The notes under the pieces were generated by a model, which saw only the letters and a program-made list of their open reading frames with translations, was not told the DNA's origin and made no database searches. This document shows positions 1 to 11,577 of a stretch of DNA of 64,000 nt, piece by piece. The DNA comes from Thinopyrum elongatum (lineage: Eukaryota > Streptophyta > Magnoliopsida > Poales > Poaceae). A program made the position numbers and the translations under genes. The DNA is taken from assembly GCA_011799875.1 (NCBI GenBank), contig CM022298.1, positions 55,333,792 to 55,397,791 on the forward strand, written 5' to 3'. Positions within the stretch are counted from its first letter, which is position 1, and every line of letters begins with the position of its first letter.

Positions 1-231
1 TATAAAAATTCAAAAAATCCAATTTTTTTTTGTGGTGGATAATTTGATGCGTGAGGTCTGCTCCAAATTTCAACTCATTTGGACATCTGAGCAGCTCTTG
101 GCAAAAAAGACAAAAGGTCTTTTTTGCCAAGAGCTGCTCAGATGTCCAAATGAGTTGAAATTTGGAGCGGACCTCACGCATGAAATTATCTACCACACAA
201 AAAAAAATTTGGATTTGTTTGAATTTTTATA
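1..231. repeat. Fold-back (palindromic) MITE-like element in an intron
   Basis: Two arms of about 110 bases are near-perfect reverse complements around a centre near position 113. For example, the left-arm motif GAGCAGCTCTTGGCAAAAAA is answered by TTTTTTGCCAAGAGCTGCTC. The arms end in TATAAAAATTC on the left and GAATTTTTATA on the right, so the element probably begins at or just before the window edge. It lies upstream of the first visible exon of the transporter gene and is therefore probably intronic. No coding potential is seen. The family is not identified. Positions 232-524 hold ordinary AT-rich intron sequence with a splice acceptor at the end. Confidence 0.8.
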
Positions 232-524
232 GTATTTGTTTTGATTTGTTTTCTGAGTGGAAGCAGATGAGCCTGGGCACCGAGTTGGATTTCCGGGTAT
301 CAGTCTCCTTTTTTGTGAGTAAGACACTTACTGGTAATTTAGTTGGCTCAGTATATGTTAACTAATTAAAAGCTTAATTTATGTTCAAGTTGAAAGTTCC
401 ACTTGTAAGTAGTCTGAACACTTGAATTACTCGGTTTGTAAATTAAAAATTTTGGTTTATTATGAAATTCCAACTGAAAATGTTTCGAACTCCTGAATCT
501 CAAATCATTGTCTGTCATTTGCAG

Positions 525-3174
525 GAGTGAATGTCCTGTGTGGTGTGGGGATCCTGTCAACACCTTATGCCGTCAGGCAGGGTGGCTGGCTTGGGCTGGT
601 GATACTGGCCGTGCTTGCCGTGCTGGCGTGGTACACCGGTGTGCTACTCCGGCGCTGCCTGGACAGCAAGGAAGGCCTCGAGACCTACCCGGACATCGGC
701 CACGCCGCTTTCGGCACGCCTGGTCGCATTGTCATCTCGGTATAATTTCTGCCAAATCTGACGGCCAACTGACATTTAGTTTCATTTCAGTACAGACTAC
801 AGAGTACAGTGGAGGATAGTCTTGTGCCGATTCTTGACACCTTTGTCTTTGCCACCTGCAGATCATATTGTACATGGAACTGTATGTAAGTACTTCTCAT
901 TAAACATTGGCTTGCTTGTTTAGAAATATTATTTCTTTGACAGAGTACATTACTAGATACTCTGTTTTATGATGTGCATAATACAGTGAAGTGAGTCTAA
1001 CACTCTAACCAGCTTACAGAAACTTCTCTAGAAGTGTAATATTTTTCAAAAGGCATGTTTTTTTTCCTTGAACGTATCGTTCTTTATAAGCATATATCAA
1101 TGGATCCTAATCTTTCCCTGCAGGCTTGTTGCATTGAGTATCTGATACTGGAGAGTGACAATCTATCAAAGTTGTTCCCCGATGCACACCTGACTATAGG
1201 GGGCTTCAGCCTGGATGCCCATGTGTTATTCGCGATCCTTACGACGCTTGTTGTCATGCCGACAACCTGGCTTCGTGACCTCAGTTGTCTAAGCTTCATT
1301 TCAGGTATCAATTCATTCACCAGCAGCTCATGTGTTCCATCATCTGACAAATATGTGATCTCATCTTGTGATTGTGAATTCTGTAGCTGGAGGAGTCGTC
1401 GCGTCGATCGTCATCGTCTCCTGTCTCTTTTGGGCAGGGCTAGTTGATCATGTTGGTGTCAACAAGAGCAAAGGGACGGCACTGAATCTCCCTGGGATCC
1501 CCATTGCCATTGGCTTGTATGGGTACTGCTACTCAGGGCATGGGGTGTTCCCTAACATCTACTCTTCCCTGAAGAAGAGCAACCAATTCAACGCTGTTCT
1601 TTTCACATGGTAAACACACCAAAACCACTGTATGTAAACAACAACATTGTTTGAGCAATCCGTGATCTCAGGAGGGGTTTTGTTTGTTGTCAGTATCGCG
1701 CTATCTACTGTTTTGTTCGCGGGTGCCGCGGTCATGGGGTACATAATGTTTGGCGAAACCACGGAGTCTCAGTTCACACTGAACATGCCCCCAAATCTTA
1801 TGTCTTCCAAGATCGCAGTCTGGACCACGGTACATTTTCTTGACTACAGTAGCAAACTAAGTTCAGATGGTGCATTTCTTTATAGTGTACAATTTTGTTC
1901 TGTTATGAAATGGCTCTCTGTTTCGGAGTAATGTTAGGTTTCTTTCTCTAACATGATTTAAATATCATACTAAATACACAGGGCTTCTTTTTGTGTGGCA
2001 AAAAGTACAGAAAATCGCTGACAGTATCTTTCAGGTGACAAATCCAATAACCAAATATGCACTTACCATGACACCCCTTGCCCTGAGTTTGGAAGAGCTG
2101 CTTCCTCCGAATAGACAGACGTACGGGAACATAATTGGGCTCAGATCAGCACTAGTGTTGTCTTCCCTTGGTGTTGCTCTATCTGTTCCATTCTTTGGTA
2201 ATTTTTCATCAGTAGTAATCATTTGAATAAGAATTGATCCTTTAGTTTAATCTTGCTGATTTTCCTAATTTTGTGATTTAATTGATTTGGCCGTGCATTT
2301 ATAGGACTTGTGATGTCCCTAGTTGGGTCTCTTCTCACCATGTTTGTGGTAAGTTTTTCTTCTGAGTTTTAGTGTTGTTTGTTTGTTGTTGGTCTTGAGA
2401 TAGCTAACTGCTCATGCCAAGCGGTACTGTGGTAGTGCCATTTGTTTGTTGACTGTTGTGGCTAACACACGGTACTTTATAGCCGTATATTCTACCTTGT
2501 GCATGCTTTTTGGCCATCCTGAGGAGTACAGTGACTTGGTATCAGGTAAAAAGTTGTTTCTTAGTTTGAACACTTGTCTATATTATTAGACCAGAACAAG
2601 ATTAAATATGATTTCTAATGAAAAGGAAATGTGGTACATATATGGGAGAATCGAGGATTGAAATGCATGTATGATGCATAGTTGGTTCATAAATTTTGAA
2701 TACACATAATTTTCAACTTTGATCAATTAAGCGTTTATTTTGTATCACAGTTTTTTATTCACTCAAATAAACACTGAATCTCTCAGCGGGAACACATCAG
2801 CCTCCATTCTCTACAAATTCAAAAGTTTCGCAAAATTATATCATTGTGTTCTTGGTCGGGCATATTAGCAGAATGGACAAACTTTCTAGTATATTATATT
2901 ACGGCTTTATTACATTCATAGAAAGGAGATAAAATGAGAAATCTTTGCCATCCAATCTGATTAGAATATCATAAAGTATAAGTGGCAGATTTTTTTTTGT
3001 AGGAATGTTTTATCAGTTGCTCAAAGCTCAAATATCTGAAGACACAATTTAATAAAAAAATGCATTATTTCTTTGCAGATAGTACTATGTGTGTTCATCA
3101 TTGTCGTCGGTCTCTGTTGTGCGGGTGTTGGCACATACTCCTCCCTTTCTAAGATCATCCAAAATTATCAGTAA
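525..3174 (+). CDS. AVT1-type vacuolar amino-acid transporter, 3' nine exons (5' end outside window)
   Basis: Nine exons with GT/AG borders and consistent phase: 525-739, 862-885, 1124-1304, 1387-1609, 1694-1829, 2035-2197, 2305-2348, 2483-2545, 3079-3174 (stop TAA 3172-3174). Together they encode about 380 residues of a polytopic membrane protein of the amino acid/auxin permease (AAAP, Aa_trans) family. The first visible exon carries the conserved GVGILSTPYA motif of TM1. Later exons carry SGHGVFPNIYSSL, the AGAAVMGYIMFGE segment and the NPITKYALTMTPLALSLEE segment typical of plant AVT1 proteins, which move neutral amino acids across the tonoplast. Family members are usually about 500-550 residues, so the Ser/Gly-rich cytosolic N-terminus and start codon lie upstream. 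The acceptor at 1694 is chosen because it alone keeps the reading frame and gives the conserved C-x-A-L-x-T-V-L motif. No disruption is seen. The exact paralogue is not assigned. Confidence 0.9.
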
Positions 3175-3533
3175 ATCCTTGTGAAGCACTGTGATTTGTA
3201 TGTACTAAAAGATGAATGTTTTACTTGTTTCTAGTGCTCTTTTTGCAAGACTTTGACAAAAACATGTCATCATAGATAGGATGTACCATGAAAGGAGAAT
3301 CAGTTTGAGGTTGCTCTCCTGGCCGGAGTACCCCAAAAATGACTTCACGTCCTTCCTCTTAGTGCATCAATTTTTGTTAGTAATGATGAGGTTTGCATCT
3401 TCAATTGTGGTCCTCATTTCCCATCTCTTTAATTTGTGGCCTTCGATGCAACATTCAGTGATTGTGAAGTTGATATACGCAGTTGTGATCATGTCTACTC
3501 ATGTTGTGAAGCTGACATTCGTTCGTTTGTGTA
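3175..3533 (+). other. 3' UTR and downstream flank of the transporter gene
   Basis: AT-rich, with no ORF of note. It follows the transporter stop codon directly and runs to the target site of the Copia insertion, about 360 bases downstream. The 16-base string GCAGTTGTGATCATGT near 3479 recurs just beyond the Copia element near 9919, so the pre-insertion locus carried a short direct repeat here. Confidence 0.5.
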
Positions 3534-3538
3534 TTATT

Positions 3539-4488
3539 TGCTGAAATTTGGAGTGGGCTTTAGGCCCATATAGCAATTTCTGAAAATCTCTAAGGGCCCA
3601 TGTGGGTTTATTGGCACTAGGTGGAGGTGGGAAGTTTAGTCCCACCCCGGAAGTGGAAGAGGAGTTGGACCTCTTTATAAGGGGTGTTCTTTCACATGCT
3701 ATTGGAGCTTGAGAATAGAAGAGGCCCTCGCGCACTCCTCCTCCGCCGCCCGCCACGACGCGGGTTGCGGGATTGAGCCGAGCCGAGCTCATACCTACGC
3801 GCTTATTTTTGCCAGTCACTAACGGAGAGTTCTCTGACAGCTGGGTCACGATTTGAGACGTCAGATCGTGGGCTGTCACGGACTCGGACGTGGGTCGAGC
3901 CCACGTCTCTCCACGCGGCTGCGCCTATATAAGTGTGCGGTGTCTCCTAACCCTAACCACGAACAGATCTCATCTGCTCACGCGCACACCCACCGTCGTT
4001 CCCTTGCTGCTGCTGCCGCCGGTGACTCCATCCCGTCCGCCGCGTACACGGTCGACGGGAGAGCAGGTCTCCGAAACCACGCCCTTCTGGTTCCTGTACG
4101 GGTGAGGGGCGAATAGGTTTTTGGGCAGCGACTACGCGACTGCTCGCTTCCGATCCTCTACGTCTACATCGCCCTCATCATCATCATGTCCACCGACGCC
4201 GAACGTGCCGCCGCCGAGAAAGCTGAAGCCGACAAGAAGGCCGCTGAGGACGCTGCTGCCGCCACCACCGCCGCGGCGTCTGCATGGCCTACTGGAGGGT
4301 ATAACGCGTTTATCCCGCTCCTGTTTATTCTCGTATTAGCAGTACTAGCAGTATGTGTAGATTTGTCTACTGTTTGCTTAGTACGTGCATGTTTAGATCA
4401 GAGTCAGTACGTCATCAATTTAGTCAATGCCATGCTAGTGATTTATTTATGGATTAAATTAGTCGAAAAATTGCCTATTTACTCAGCA
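3539..4488 (+). repeat. 5' LTR of the Copia element (950 bp)
   Basis: Begins TGCTGAAATTTGGAG and ends ACTCAGCA. It contains a TATA-like box TATATAAG (3926-3933) that would start transcription near 3950. The predicted gag start codon (4186) lies inside this LTR, which is unusual. The last 190 bases are AT-rich and, read in the gag frame, encode hydrophobic residues without a stop. Confidence 0.93.
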
Positions 4489-7400
4489 ATCCAAAAACCT
4501 ATTATGTGTAGGAATTTTTCGGCAAGTGGCTTCGCCGCTGCACTGAAACCGGATAAGTTTACCGGTACATATTTTAAGCGTTGGCAGACTAAGACCACTT
4601 TATGGCTCACGGCTATGAACGTGTTCTGGGTCACCGGTGTCTCCACGGGAACGATTGCTCCTGAACAGGAGAAGGCGTTCAAGGAGGCCACCGTTGTGTT
4701 TCTCGGAGCAGTTCTTAGCGTGATCGGAGATAAACTGGTCGACGCATATTTACATGTGCATGTCGCCAAGGACTTGTGGGAGGCGCTCGAATCTAAGTTC
4801 GGGGCCGCCGATGCCGGGAGCGAGATGTATATTATAGAGCAGTTCCACGATTACAAGATGGTTGAAAACCGTCCTGTATTGGAGCAGGCTCATGAGATAA
4901 TATGCATTGTTAAGGAGCTTGAGCTTCTTAAGTGCGATTTACCGGGCAAGTTTGTCGCGGACTGCATAATCGCTAAGCTCCCTAATTCCTGGAGGAACTT
5001 TGCCACCACTCTGAAACATCAGAGGCGTGAATTCTCTGTGGAGGATGTCATTGGCCATCTGAGTGTTGAGCAGAATTCAAGGGCAAAGGACTCGCACGGA
5101 AAAGGGGTCGAAGGAACTTCTGTTGCCAACATGGTTAACCAGAGGAACCATAACTCCCACAAGCCCAAGGGAAAGAACGGTGTCCAACAGAATACCGACT
5201 TTAAGAAGAAGGGTAAGAAGACCTTCAAGAAGAACAAGAAGGATGAGGGCTGCTTTACTTGTGGTTCGGTTGAACATTGGGCCAACAAGTGCCCAAACAA
5301 GTTTAAGAAGTCAGGGCAGGACTCCAAGTCTGTCAACATGATTATGGGCAACAATGAGAATGGTGCATCAGGGTACGGTAATTTATTTACTGTCTTTTCA
5401 GTGTTTCAGCCCACCGATTGGTGGGTGGACACAGGTGCAGGTGTTCATGTGTGTGCTGACATTTCATTGTTCTCTTCTTACCAGGTCACAGGCCACGGGT
5501 CCGTATTGATGGGGAATGGCGCGAGTGCTTCTGTTCATGGTGTTGGCACGGTCGATCTGAAGTTTACTTCGGGAAGGATCGTGCAGCTGAAGAACGTGCA
5601 GCATGTCCCCGCCATCAAGAAGAACCTCGTTAGTGGCTCCCTTCTGTGTAGAGAAGGGTTTAAGTTGGTCTTCGAGTCTAATAAATTAGTTGTTACTAAG
5701 TATGGACTATTTGTTGGAAAAGGTTATGAGAGCGGAGGGATGTTCCGCCTTTCCCTCGCAGATTTTTGTAATAAAGTCGTGAACCATATTCATTCGAGTG
5801 TTAATGAATCTGAAGTTTGGCATTCACGTCTTTGTCACATTAGTTTCGATGTTATGACGCGGCTAGCTAAGTTGGATTTAATCCCGAGTTTCACTTTAGT
5901 CAAAGGTTCTAAGTGCCTTTCATGTGTGCAAGCTAAGCAACCTCGCAAGCCTCACAAGGCCGCGGAGGAGAGACACTTGGCACCGTTAGAACTCATACAT
6001 TCTGATCTTTGTGAGATGAATGGTGTGTTGACTAAAGGTGGAAAGAAATACTTCATGACATTGATAGATGATTCCACTAGATATTGCTATGTGTATCTGT
6101 TAAATACTAAAGATGAGGCTCTACACTACTTTAAAATCTATAAGGCAGAAGTTGAGAATCAACTTGAAAAGAAAATTAAACGAGTCCGGTCAGATCGTGG
6201 TGGAGAGTACTTCTCGAGTGAGTTTGATTCTTTTTGTGTGGAACACGGTATTATTCATGAGAGGACGCCTCCCTATTCACCCCAGTCAAACGGGGTGGCC
6301 GAGCGGAAAAACCGTACTCTAAGTGATTTGGTTAACGCCATGTTAGATACATCGGGTTTATCCAAGGCATGGTGGGGAGAGGCTATATTGACGGCATGTC
6401 ATGTCCTGAATAAAGTTCCGACAAAGGATAATGAGATCACTCCATATGAGAAATGGGCAAAGAGAAGGACAACACTCTCATACTTGCGTACTTGGGGCTG
6501 TTTGGCGAAAGTCAATGTGCCGATCCCGAAAAAGCGTAAGCTTGGACCTAAGACTGTGGACTGCGTTAATATGGGCTACGCTAAGAACAGTGTTGGATAT
6601 AGATTTCTAGTAGTGAAATCTAAGGTACCTGACCAGAAGGTCGGTACGATTATGGAGTCTAAGGATGCTACATTCTTCGAGGATATTTTTCCTATGAGAG
6701 ATATGCAAAGCACTTCTAGACAGGAATCTGAGGAGACTCCTGAGCCTGCCATCCCTATGGATTATTATGAACAAACACATGATGAAAATCCTGAGGAGGA
6801 TGACGAGGAAACCCTTGGTAGGGGCAAGAGACAAAGGACTGCAAAGACCTTTGGTGATGATTTCTTCGTGTACCTCGTGGATGATACTCCCACTTCTATT
6901 TCAGAAGCGTATGCCTCTCCAGAAGCTGACTACTGGAAGGATGCGGTCCGTAGCGAGATGGATTCCATCATGGCTAACGGGACATGGGAGATCACTGACC
7001 GCCCCTATGGTTGCAAACCATTGGGATGTAAGTGGGTGTTCAAGAAGAAGCTTAGGCCCGATGGTACGATTGAAAAGTACAAGGCTAGGCTTGTGGCCAA
7101 GGGCTATGACCAGAAAGAAGGGGAAGATTTCTTCGACACTTATTCACCTGTGGCTAGACTGACCACCATTCGAGTATTACTCTCGTTGGCAGCCTCGCAT
7201 GGTCTTCTCGTCCACTAGATGGATGTTAAGACGGCTTTTCTGAATGGAGAGCTAAACGAGGAAATCTACATGCAATAGCCAGATGGCTTTGTGATAGATG
7301 GTCAGGCAAGAAAGGTGTGTAGGTTGCTGAAATCTTTATATGGCCTGAAGCAAGCACCTAAGCAATGGCATGATAAGTTTAATACAACTTTGACATCTGT

Positions 7401-8430
7401 TGGCTTCGTTGTTAATGAAGCTGACAAATGTGTATACTATCGCCATGGTGGGGGCGAAGGAGTTATACTGTGCTTGTATGTTGATGACATACTGATATTC
7501 GGAACAAACCTCAAAGTCATTGAGGAGGTCAAGTCGTTTCTATCTCAGAACTTTGAAATGAAGGACCTTGGTGTGGCTGATGTTATATTGAACATCAAGC
7601 TACTGAGAGATAATGAGGGTGGGATTACACTTCTGCAATCCCACTATGTTGAGAAGGTGTTGAGTCGTTTCGGATATTCGGACTGCACACCATCTCAAAC
7701 ACCATATGATCCTAGCGTGTTGATTCGAAAGTCTCAAGGCATGGCTAAAGATCAATTGAGATACTCTCAAATCATTGGTTCACTGATGTACCTAGCGAGC
7801 GCAACGAGGCCTGACATCGCGTTTGCTGTGAGCAAACTGAGCCGGTTTGTCTCCAAACCGGGTGATGTACATTGGCATGCTGTTGAGAGAGTTATGCGCT
7901 ATTTGAAAGGTACGATGAACTATGGACTTCACTATACCGGATACCCGTCGGTACTTGAAGGGTATAGTGATGCGAATTGGATCTCTGATGCTGATGAGAT
8001 GAAGGCCACAACTGGGTATATGTTTACTCTTGGAGGTGGCGCTGTTTCCTGGAAGTCTTGCAAGCAAACGATCTTAACGAGATCGACAATGGAAGCAGAA
8101 TTAACAGCATTAGACACATCTGGTGTTGAAGCAGGATGTCTTCGAGATCTTTTGATGGACTTGCCATTGGTTGATAAACCGGTTCCGGCTATCCTTATGA
8201 ACTGTGACAATCAGACTGTCATCACCAAGGTGAAGAGTTCAAAGGACAACATGAAGTCCAACAAACACATAAGAATGAGACTAAAAGCTGTCAGAAAATT
8301 AAGAAACTCCGGAGTGATAGCGTTGGAGTATGTCCATACGGCTAAGAATCTGGCAGATCCCTTTACTAAAGGGCTATCACGTGTTGTGATAGATAATGCA
8401 TCGAGGGAGATGGGTATGAGACCCACATGA
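4186..8430 (+). pseudogene. Copia gag-pol polyprotein with two in-frame amber stops
   Basis: One reading frame from ATG 4186 to TGA 8428-8430, interrupted by TAG at 7216-7218 and TAG at 7276-7278. Visible in order: Ala/Lys-rich N-terminus; hydrophobic segments (about residues 40-100, possibly intronic); Gag core; CCHC zinc knuckle CFTCGSVEHWANKC (from about residue 356); protease DTGA (about 415); HHCC pre-integrase finger (from about 546); integrase with D607, D670 and E706, a D-35-E spacing; reverse transcriptase with the YVDD box at 7477-7488; RNase H with SDAN, EAEL and CDNQ acidic motifs; and a typical ending at ADPFTKGL. Both stops fall in the RT between the VAKGY and LYGLKQAP motifs. 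They sit where family members usually carry Gln, consistent with CAG to TAG changes. Everything else looks intact. Without readthrough, RT and RNase H would be lost. Confidence 0.93.
4299..4511 (+). other. Candidate in-phase intron spanning the LTR end
   Basis: GT at 4299-4300 (GGAGG|GTATAAC) and AG at 4510-4511 (TGTGTAG|GAAT) delimit 213 bases, exactly 71 codons with no stop. Removing them joins the Ala-rich leader to the ordinary Copia Gag start (ASGFAAALKPDKFTG). It would also delete the two hydrophobic stretches encoded by the end of the LTR and the region just after it, where a primer-binding site would lie. Both spliced and retained forms stay in frame. The splice sites are inferred by eye and the acceptor lacks a strong pyrimidine tract. 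Confidence 0.45.
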
Positions 8431-8969
8431 GTTGCCATGGTGGTAACCCAACCTATGTGATCGGAGATCCCGTGAAGTAGGACCTGGGAAAACAAGCCAG
8501 TGGTGAACTGAGGAGAGTAACTATATTAACCCACTCCGTTGGAGATGCAATACTCTCAATACTGTATGGTAGGGTGACTATTGTCTTAATGTGTTCCAAA
8601 GCTTATGCAAGCAAGATGCTATCCTACAGAGCAATCTTTGGAGGAACACACCTATATGAGCCCGACTGCTGGTCACAGTCTATGAGATTGGGGTAATCTC
8701 GAGTAAGCTCATGAACAGGCCAGGAGTGTGACTTATATGCTCCACCCGAGGGGTCAGCCTTCGGCAGCCTAGTACTAGTAAGACATGTGGTGAAACTTCT
8801 TCACGCCAAACTGACAATTCAAGGCTTAGTCCATTGTTCAGTTGTGAAGGAGTGTAGCTGCTTGCTCTAGGTGAAGTTCAACCTTAACAGGTCTTCACTG
8901 AAACACTGGTATATCGAAACAGCAATTGGAACAGAGGACACAATGGGCCCTCGAGATCTGGTGGGGGAT
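8431..8969 (+). other. Copia 3' untranslated internal region with polypurine tract
   Basis: About 540 bases between the polyprotein stop and the 3' LTR, with no ORF. It ends in the purine-rich run GGTGGGGGA immediately before the LTR start TG at 8970. That is the expected plus-strand primer (PPT) position. Confidence 0.75.
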
Positions 8970-9911
8970 TGCTGAAATTTGGAGTGGGCTTTAGGCCCAT
9001 ATAGCAATTTCTGAAAATCTCTAAGGGCCCATGTGGGTTTATTGGCACTAGGTGGAGGTGGGAAGTTTAGTCCCACCCCGGAAGTGGAAGAGGAGTTGGA
9101 CCTCTTTATAAGGGGTGTTCTTTCACATGCTATTGGAGCTTGAGAATAGAAGAGGCCCTCGCGCACTCCTCCTCCGCCGCGCCGCGGGTTGCGGGATTGA
9201 GCCGAGCCGAGCTCATACCTACGCGCTTATTTTTGCCAGTCACTAACGGAGAGTTCTCTGACAGCTGGGTCACGATTTGAGACGTCAGATCGTGGGCTGT
9301 CACGGACTCGGACGTGGGTCGAGCCCACGTCTCTCCACGCGGCTGCGCCTATATAAGTGTGCGGTGTCTCCTAACCCTAACCACGAACAGATCTCATCTG
9401 CTCACGCGCACACCCACCGTCGTTCCCTTGCTGCTGCTGCCGCCGGTGACTCCATCCCGTCCGCCGCGTACACGGTCGACGGGAGAGCAGGTCTCCGAAA
9501 CCACGCCCTTCTGGTTCTGTACGGGTGAGGGGCGAATAGGTTTTTGGGCAGCGACTACGCGACTGCTCGCTTCCGATCCTCTACGTCTACATCGCCCTCA
9601 TCATCATCATGTCCACCGACGCCGAACGTGCCGCCGCCGAGAAAGCTGAAGCCGACAAGAAGGCCGCCGAGGACGCTGCTGCCGCCACCACCGCCGCGGC
9701 GTCTGCATGGCCTACTGGAGGGTATAACGCGTTTATCCCGCTCCTGTTTATTCTCGTATTAGCAGTACTAGCAGTATGTGTAGATTTGTCTACTGTTTGC
9801 TTAGTACGTGCATGTTTAGATCAGAGTCAGTACGTCATCAATTTAGTCAATGCCATGCTAGTGATTTATTTATGGATTAAATTAGTCGAAAAATTGCCTA
9901 TTTACTCAGCA
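8970..9911 (+). repeat. 3' LTR of the Copia element (942 bp)
   Basis: Near-identical to 3539-4488. Differences seen: GCC|GCCCGCCACGACGCGG shortened to GCCGCGCCGCGG, one missing C in the GGTTCCTGTACGG context, and one T to C (GGCCGCTGAGG to GGCCGCCGAGG). It also carries a copy of the gag ATG and leader (from 9609), which runs out into flanking DNA. Confidence 0.93.
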
Positions 9912-9971
9912 TTATTATGCAGTTGTGATCATGTGTATTTCTTCTTATTATTATTATGCATAAAAAGTTGT

Positions 9972-10842
9972 ATCCAAGGCCAAGAAGATCTCACCCATCA
10001 AGCCTTTGAAAACGCAAGCAAACCTCGTCCTTCCTGTTTTCATTTCCGAAACAATGCACCCGCGACACCCCCTAGTGCACCACCAACAGCTTACCCTCTG
10101 TGACAATGGCCAACGTCTTTGTACTGACAAGCTATGCCATGTCGACATGCCGCCCACAATCATATGAACTCTCTTAGATCCTAGCACCGACTCCACCCCA
10201 AGTGAACCATTATGGTAGGCACCATAACCAAATATTCGCATGCCACGGGTCCTTGTCCCCTAATTCTATTCTCTCTCGAAGCTATGATAGATAAAACTAA
10301 TATTGCTTACCTATCCATAACTTCTCGAGAGGAAGAACCCAACAAAGCTACTAAGTTGCAGCGTCGTCATCCGATTCCCTAGGTGTGCATCAATAATTAA
10401 AGAAGGCATGCCTTTTTAGGCGTAACTGCTCTCCTTACGCGCTTGAAGACACACATTAAGGCCCCCGAGAGGTCGTGATGGGCGTGAGACGTATACATGC
10501 ATGGGACATGCAGAAGAAATGTAATGTTCGGTGTGCGAGTGACGTATATGCTGCATGGTGCATGCAAATGAAATCTGTCACTCCAAGGAGTACGTCTGGG
10601 GAGACAAGCACACGTCTAAGCTAACAGAACACAACCTTCGACAAAACCCTAATGTGTTAGCGCACCAACATATTTAAAACAAACAACATTCCCGCGAGGA
10701 CATGGATCTCCCCTCGCGAGCCTCTGGCGAAGATAGCCCCGACCTCGACACCAAACAACACTGATACAACCCGCCATTTTGTTAAGAAAGATGAATGACA
10801 TGGATCTTCTCCTTTGAAAAGTATTTGATGTCTGGTTTCTAT
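9972..10842. repeat. Locally duplicated non-coding unit, copy 1
   Basis: Begins CCAAGGCCAAGAAGATCTCACC and includes landmarks AACCATTATGGTAGGCACC, GGCGTAACTGC, GACGTATAYGCTGCATGG, CATATTTAAAACAAA and GACATGGATCTTC before the next copy starts at about 10843. The same landmarks in the same order recur at 46712-47457 and 47773-48482. No ORF is conserved among the copies. The family is unknown. Confidence 0.7.
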
Positions 10843-10891
10843 ACCCAAGGCCAAGAAGATCTCACCACACCAACCAGGTCTTTGAATACAC
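10843..10891. repeat. Duplicated unit, copy 2, left part (split by CACTA)
   Basis: Starts again with CCAAGGCCAAGAAGATCTCACC and runs to CAGGTCTTTGAATACAC, where the CACTA element is inserted. The unit resumes at 46338 with CACAATCGAGCGAATGGC. The last three bases, CAC, are the left target duplication. Confidence 0.7.
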
Positions 10892-11191
10892 CACTAGTAG
10901 AAAACAGGGCTTTGGTTGAGGCCTGGGTAAGGGCATTAATCCCGGTTCACTCACGAACCGGGACCAAAGGGTGCATCAGTCCCGGTTCATGAGGCCAGGG
11001 CGCCGGCCGGGCCTCGGGGGCCATTGGTCCCGGTTCGTCTGATCCCTTTGGTCCCGGTTCCAGACACGAACCGGGACCAATGGGCCTCGCTCCTGGCCCA
11101 GCACCTTTAGTCCCTGTTGGTGGCTGGAACCGGGACCAAATGTTGTCCTTTAGTCTCGGTTTTAGCCACGAACCGGGACTAAAGATATCCC
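10892..11191 (+). repeat. CACTA left terminal inverted repeat and subterminal repeats
   Basis: After the terminal CACTAGTAGAAAACAGGGC come at least six CCCGGTT or AACCGGGAC motifs within 300 bases. Several face each other (for example CCCGGTTCACTCACGAACCGGG). Such subterminal repeats are the usual binding sites of the CACTA DNA-binding transposase subunit. That function here is from family knowledge. Confidence 0.85.
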
Positions 11192-11577
11192 TATATATAC
11201 CCCCGCCCCTGCCCGCGAATAGCGCCACTGCTCTATTTTTTTGGCCGGCCGTGGGAGAGGTGTGTGTTGCTTTAGCTCACCTCCTATGCACATGAGGTGT
11301 TCGATGAAATGCCCGAGCCACACTTAAGCTTTCTCCTCTCGAAGCTCCTTGTCCAAGCTCCATTTTCCTCAAGATTTGTCTAGAGTTGCCGGTCCGTCCT
11401 GTCCCATCCCCGTCCTCACCGCCGTCGATCACCCGTGCCGATCTCGTCGCCGGCACCACCGTGGTGAACCTCTTCTTCTTATCTTCTTTCTAAAAGAAAA
11501 AATTCTTATTTGTATGATTTAGATAGATACTTGTATAATTTTCTTAATTTTATTATTGTTTGTTATTATATAGTGCG
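11192..11577 (+). promoter_or_regulatory. CACTA promoter and 5' leader
   Basis: TATATATA at 11192-11199 directly follows the subterminal repeats. It is followed by a C-rich leader without a long ORF. This is the expected place for the single CACTA promoter that drives the downstream genes. The start site is not determined. Confidence 0.55.

Larger units (their letters stand above)
3539..9911 (+). mobile_element. Full-length Ty1/Copia LTR retrotransposon, TSD TTATT
   Basis: Two long direct repeats, 3539-4488 and 8970-9911, start TG and end CA. They are bracketed by the 5-base target duplication TTATT (3534-3538 and 9912-9916). The internal region encodes gag, protease, integrase, reverse transcriptase and RNase H in Copia order (integrase before RT), with two in-frame amber stops. 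Reading the two LTRs side by side shows one clear substitution plus small indels (about 7 and 1 bases). That points to a very recent insertion, on the order of tens of thousands of years at the usual grass LTR rate. The element sits downstream of the transporter gene in the same orientation. No standard tRNA-Met primer site is visible after the 5' LTR. Confidence 0.95.

Noticed and set aside
3853..4116. Open frames in the Copia LTR (again at 9277-9649)
   Set aside because: Low-complexity translations of LTR leader sequence duplicated in the second LTR.
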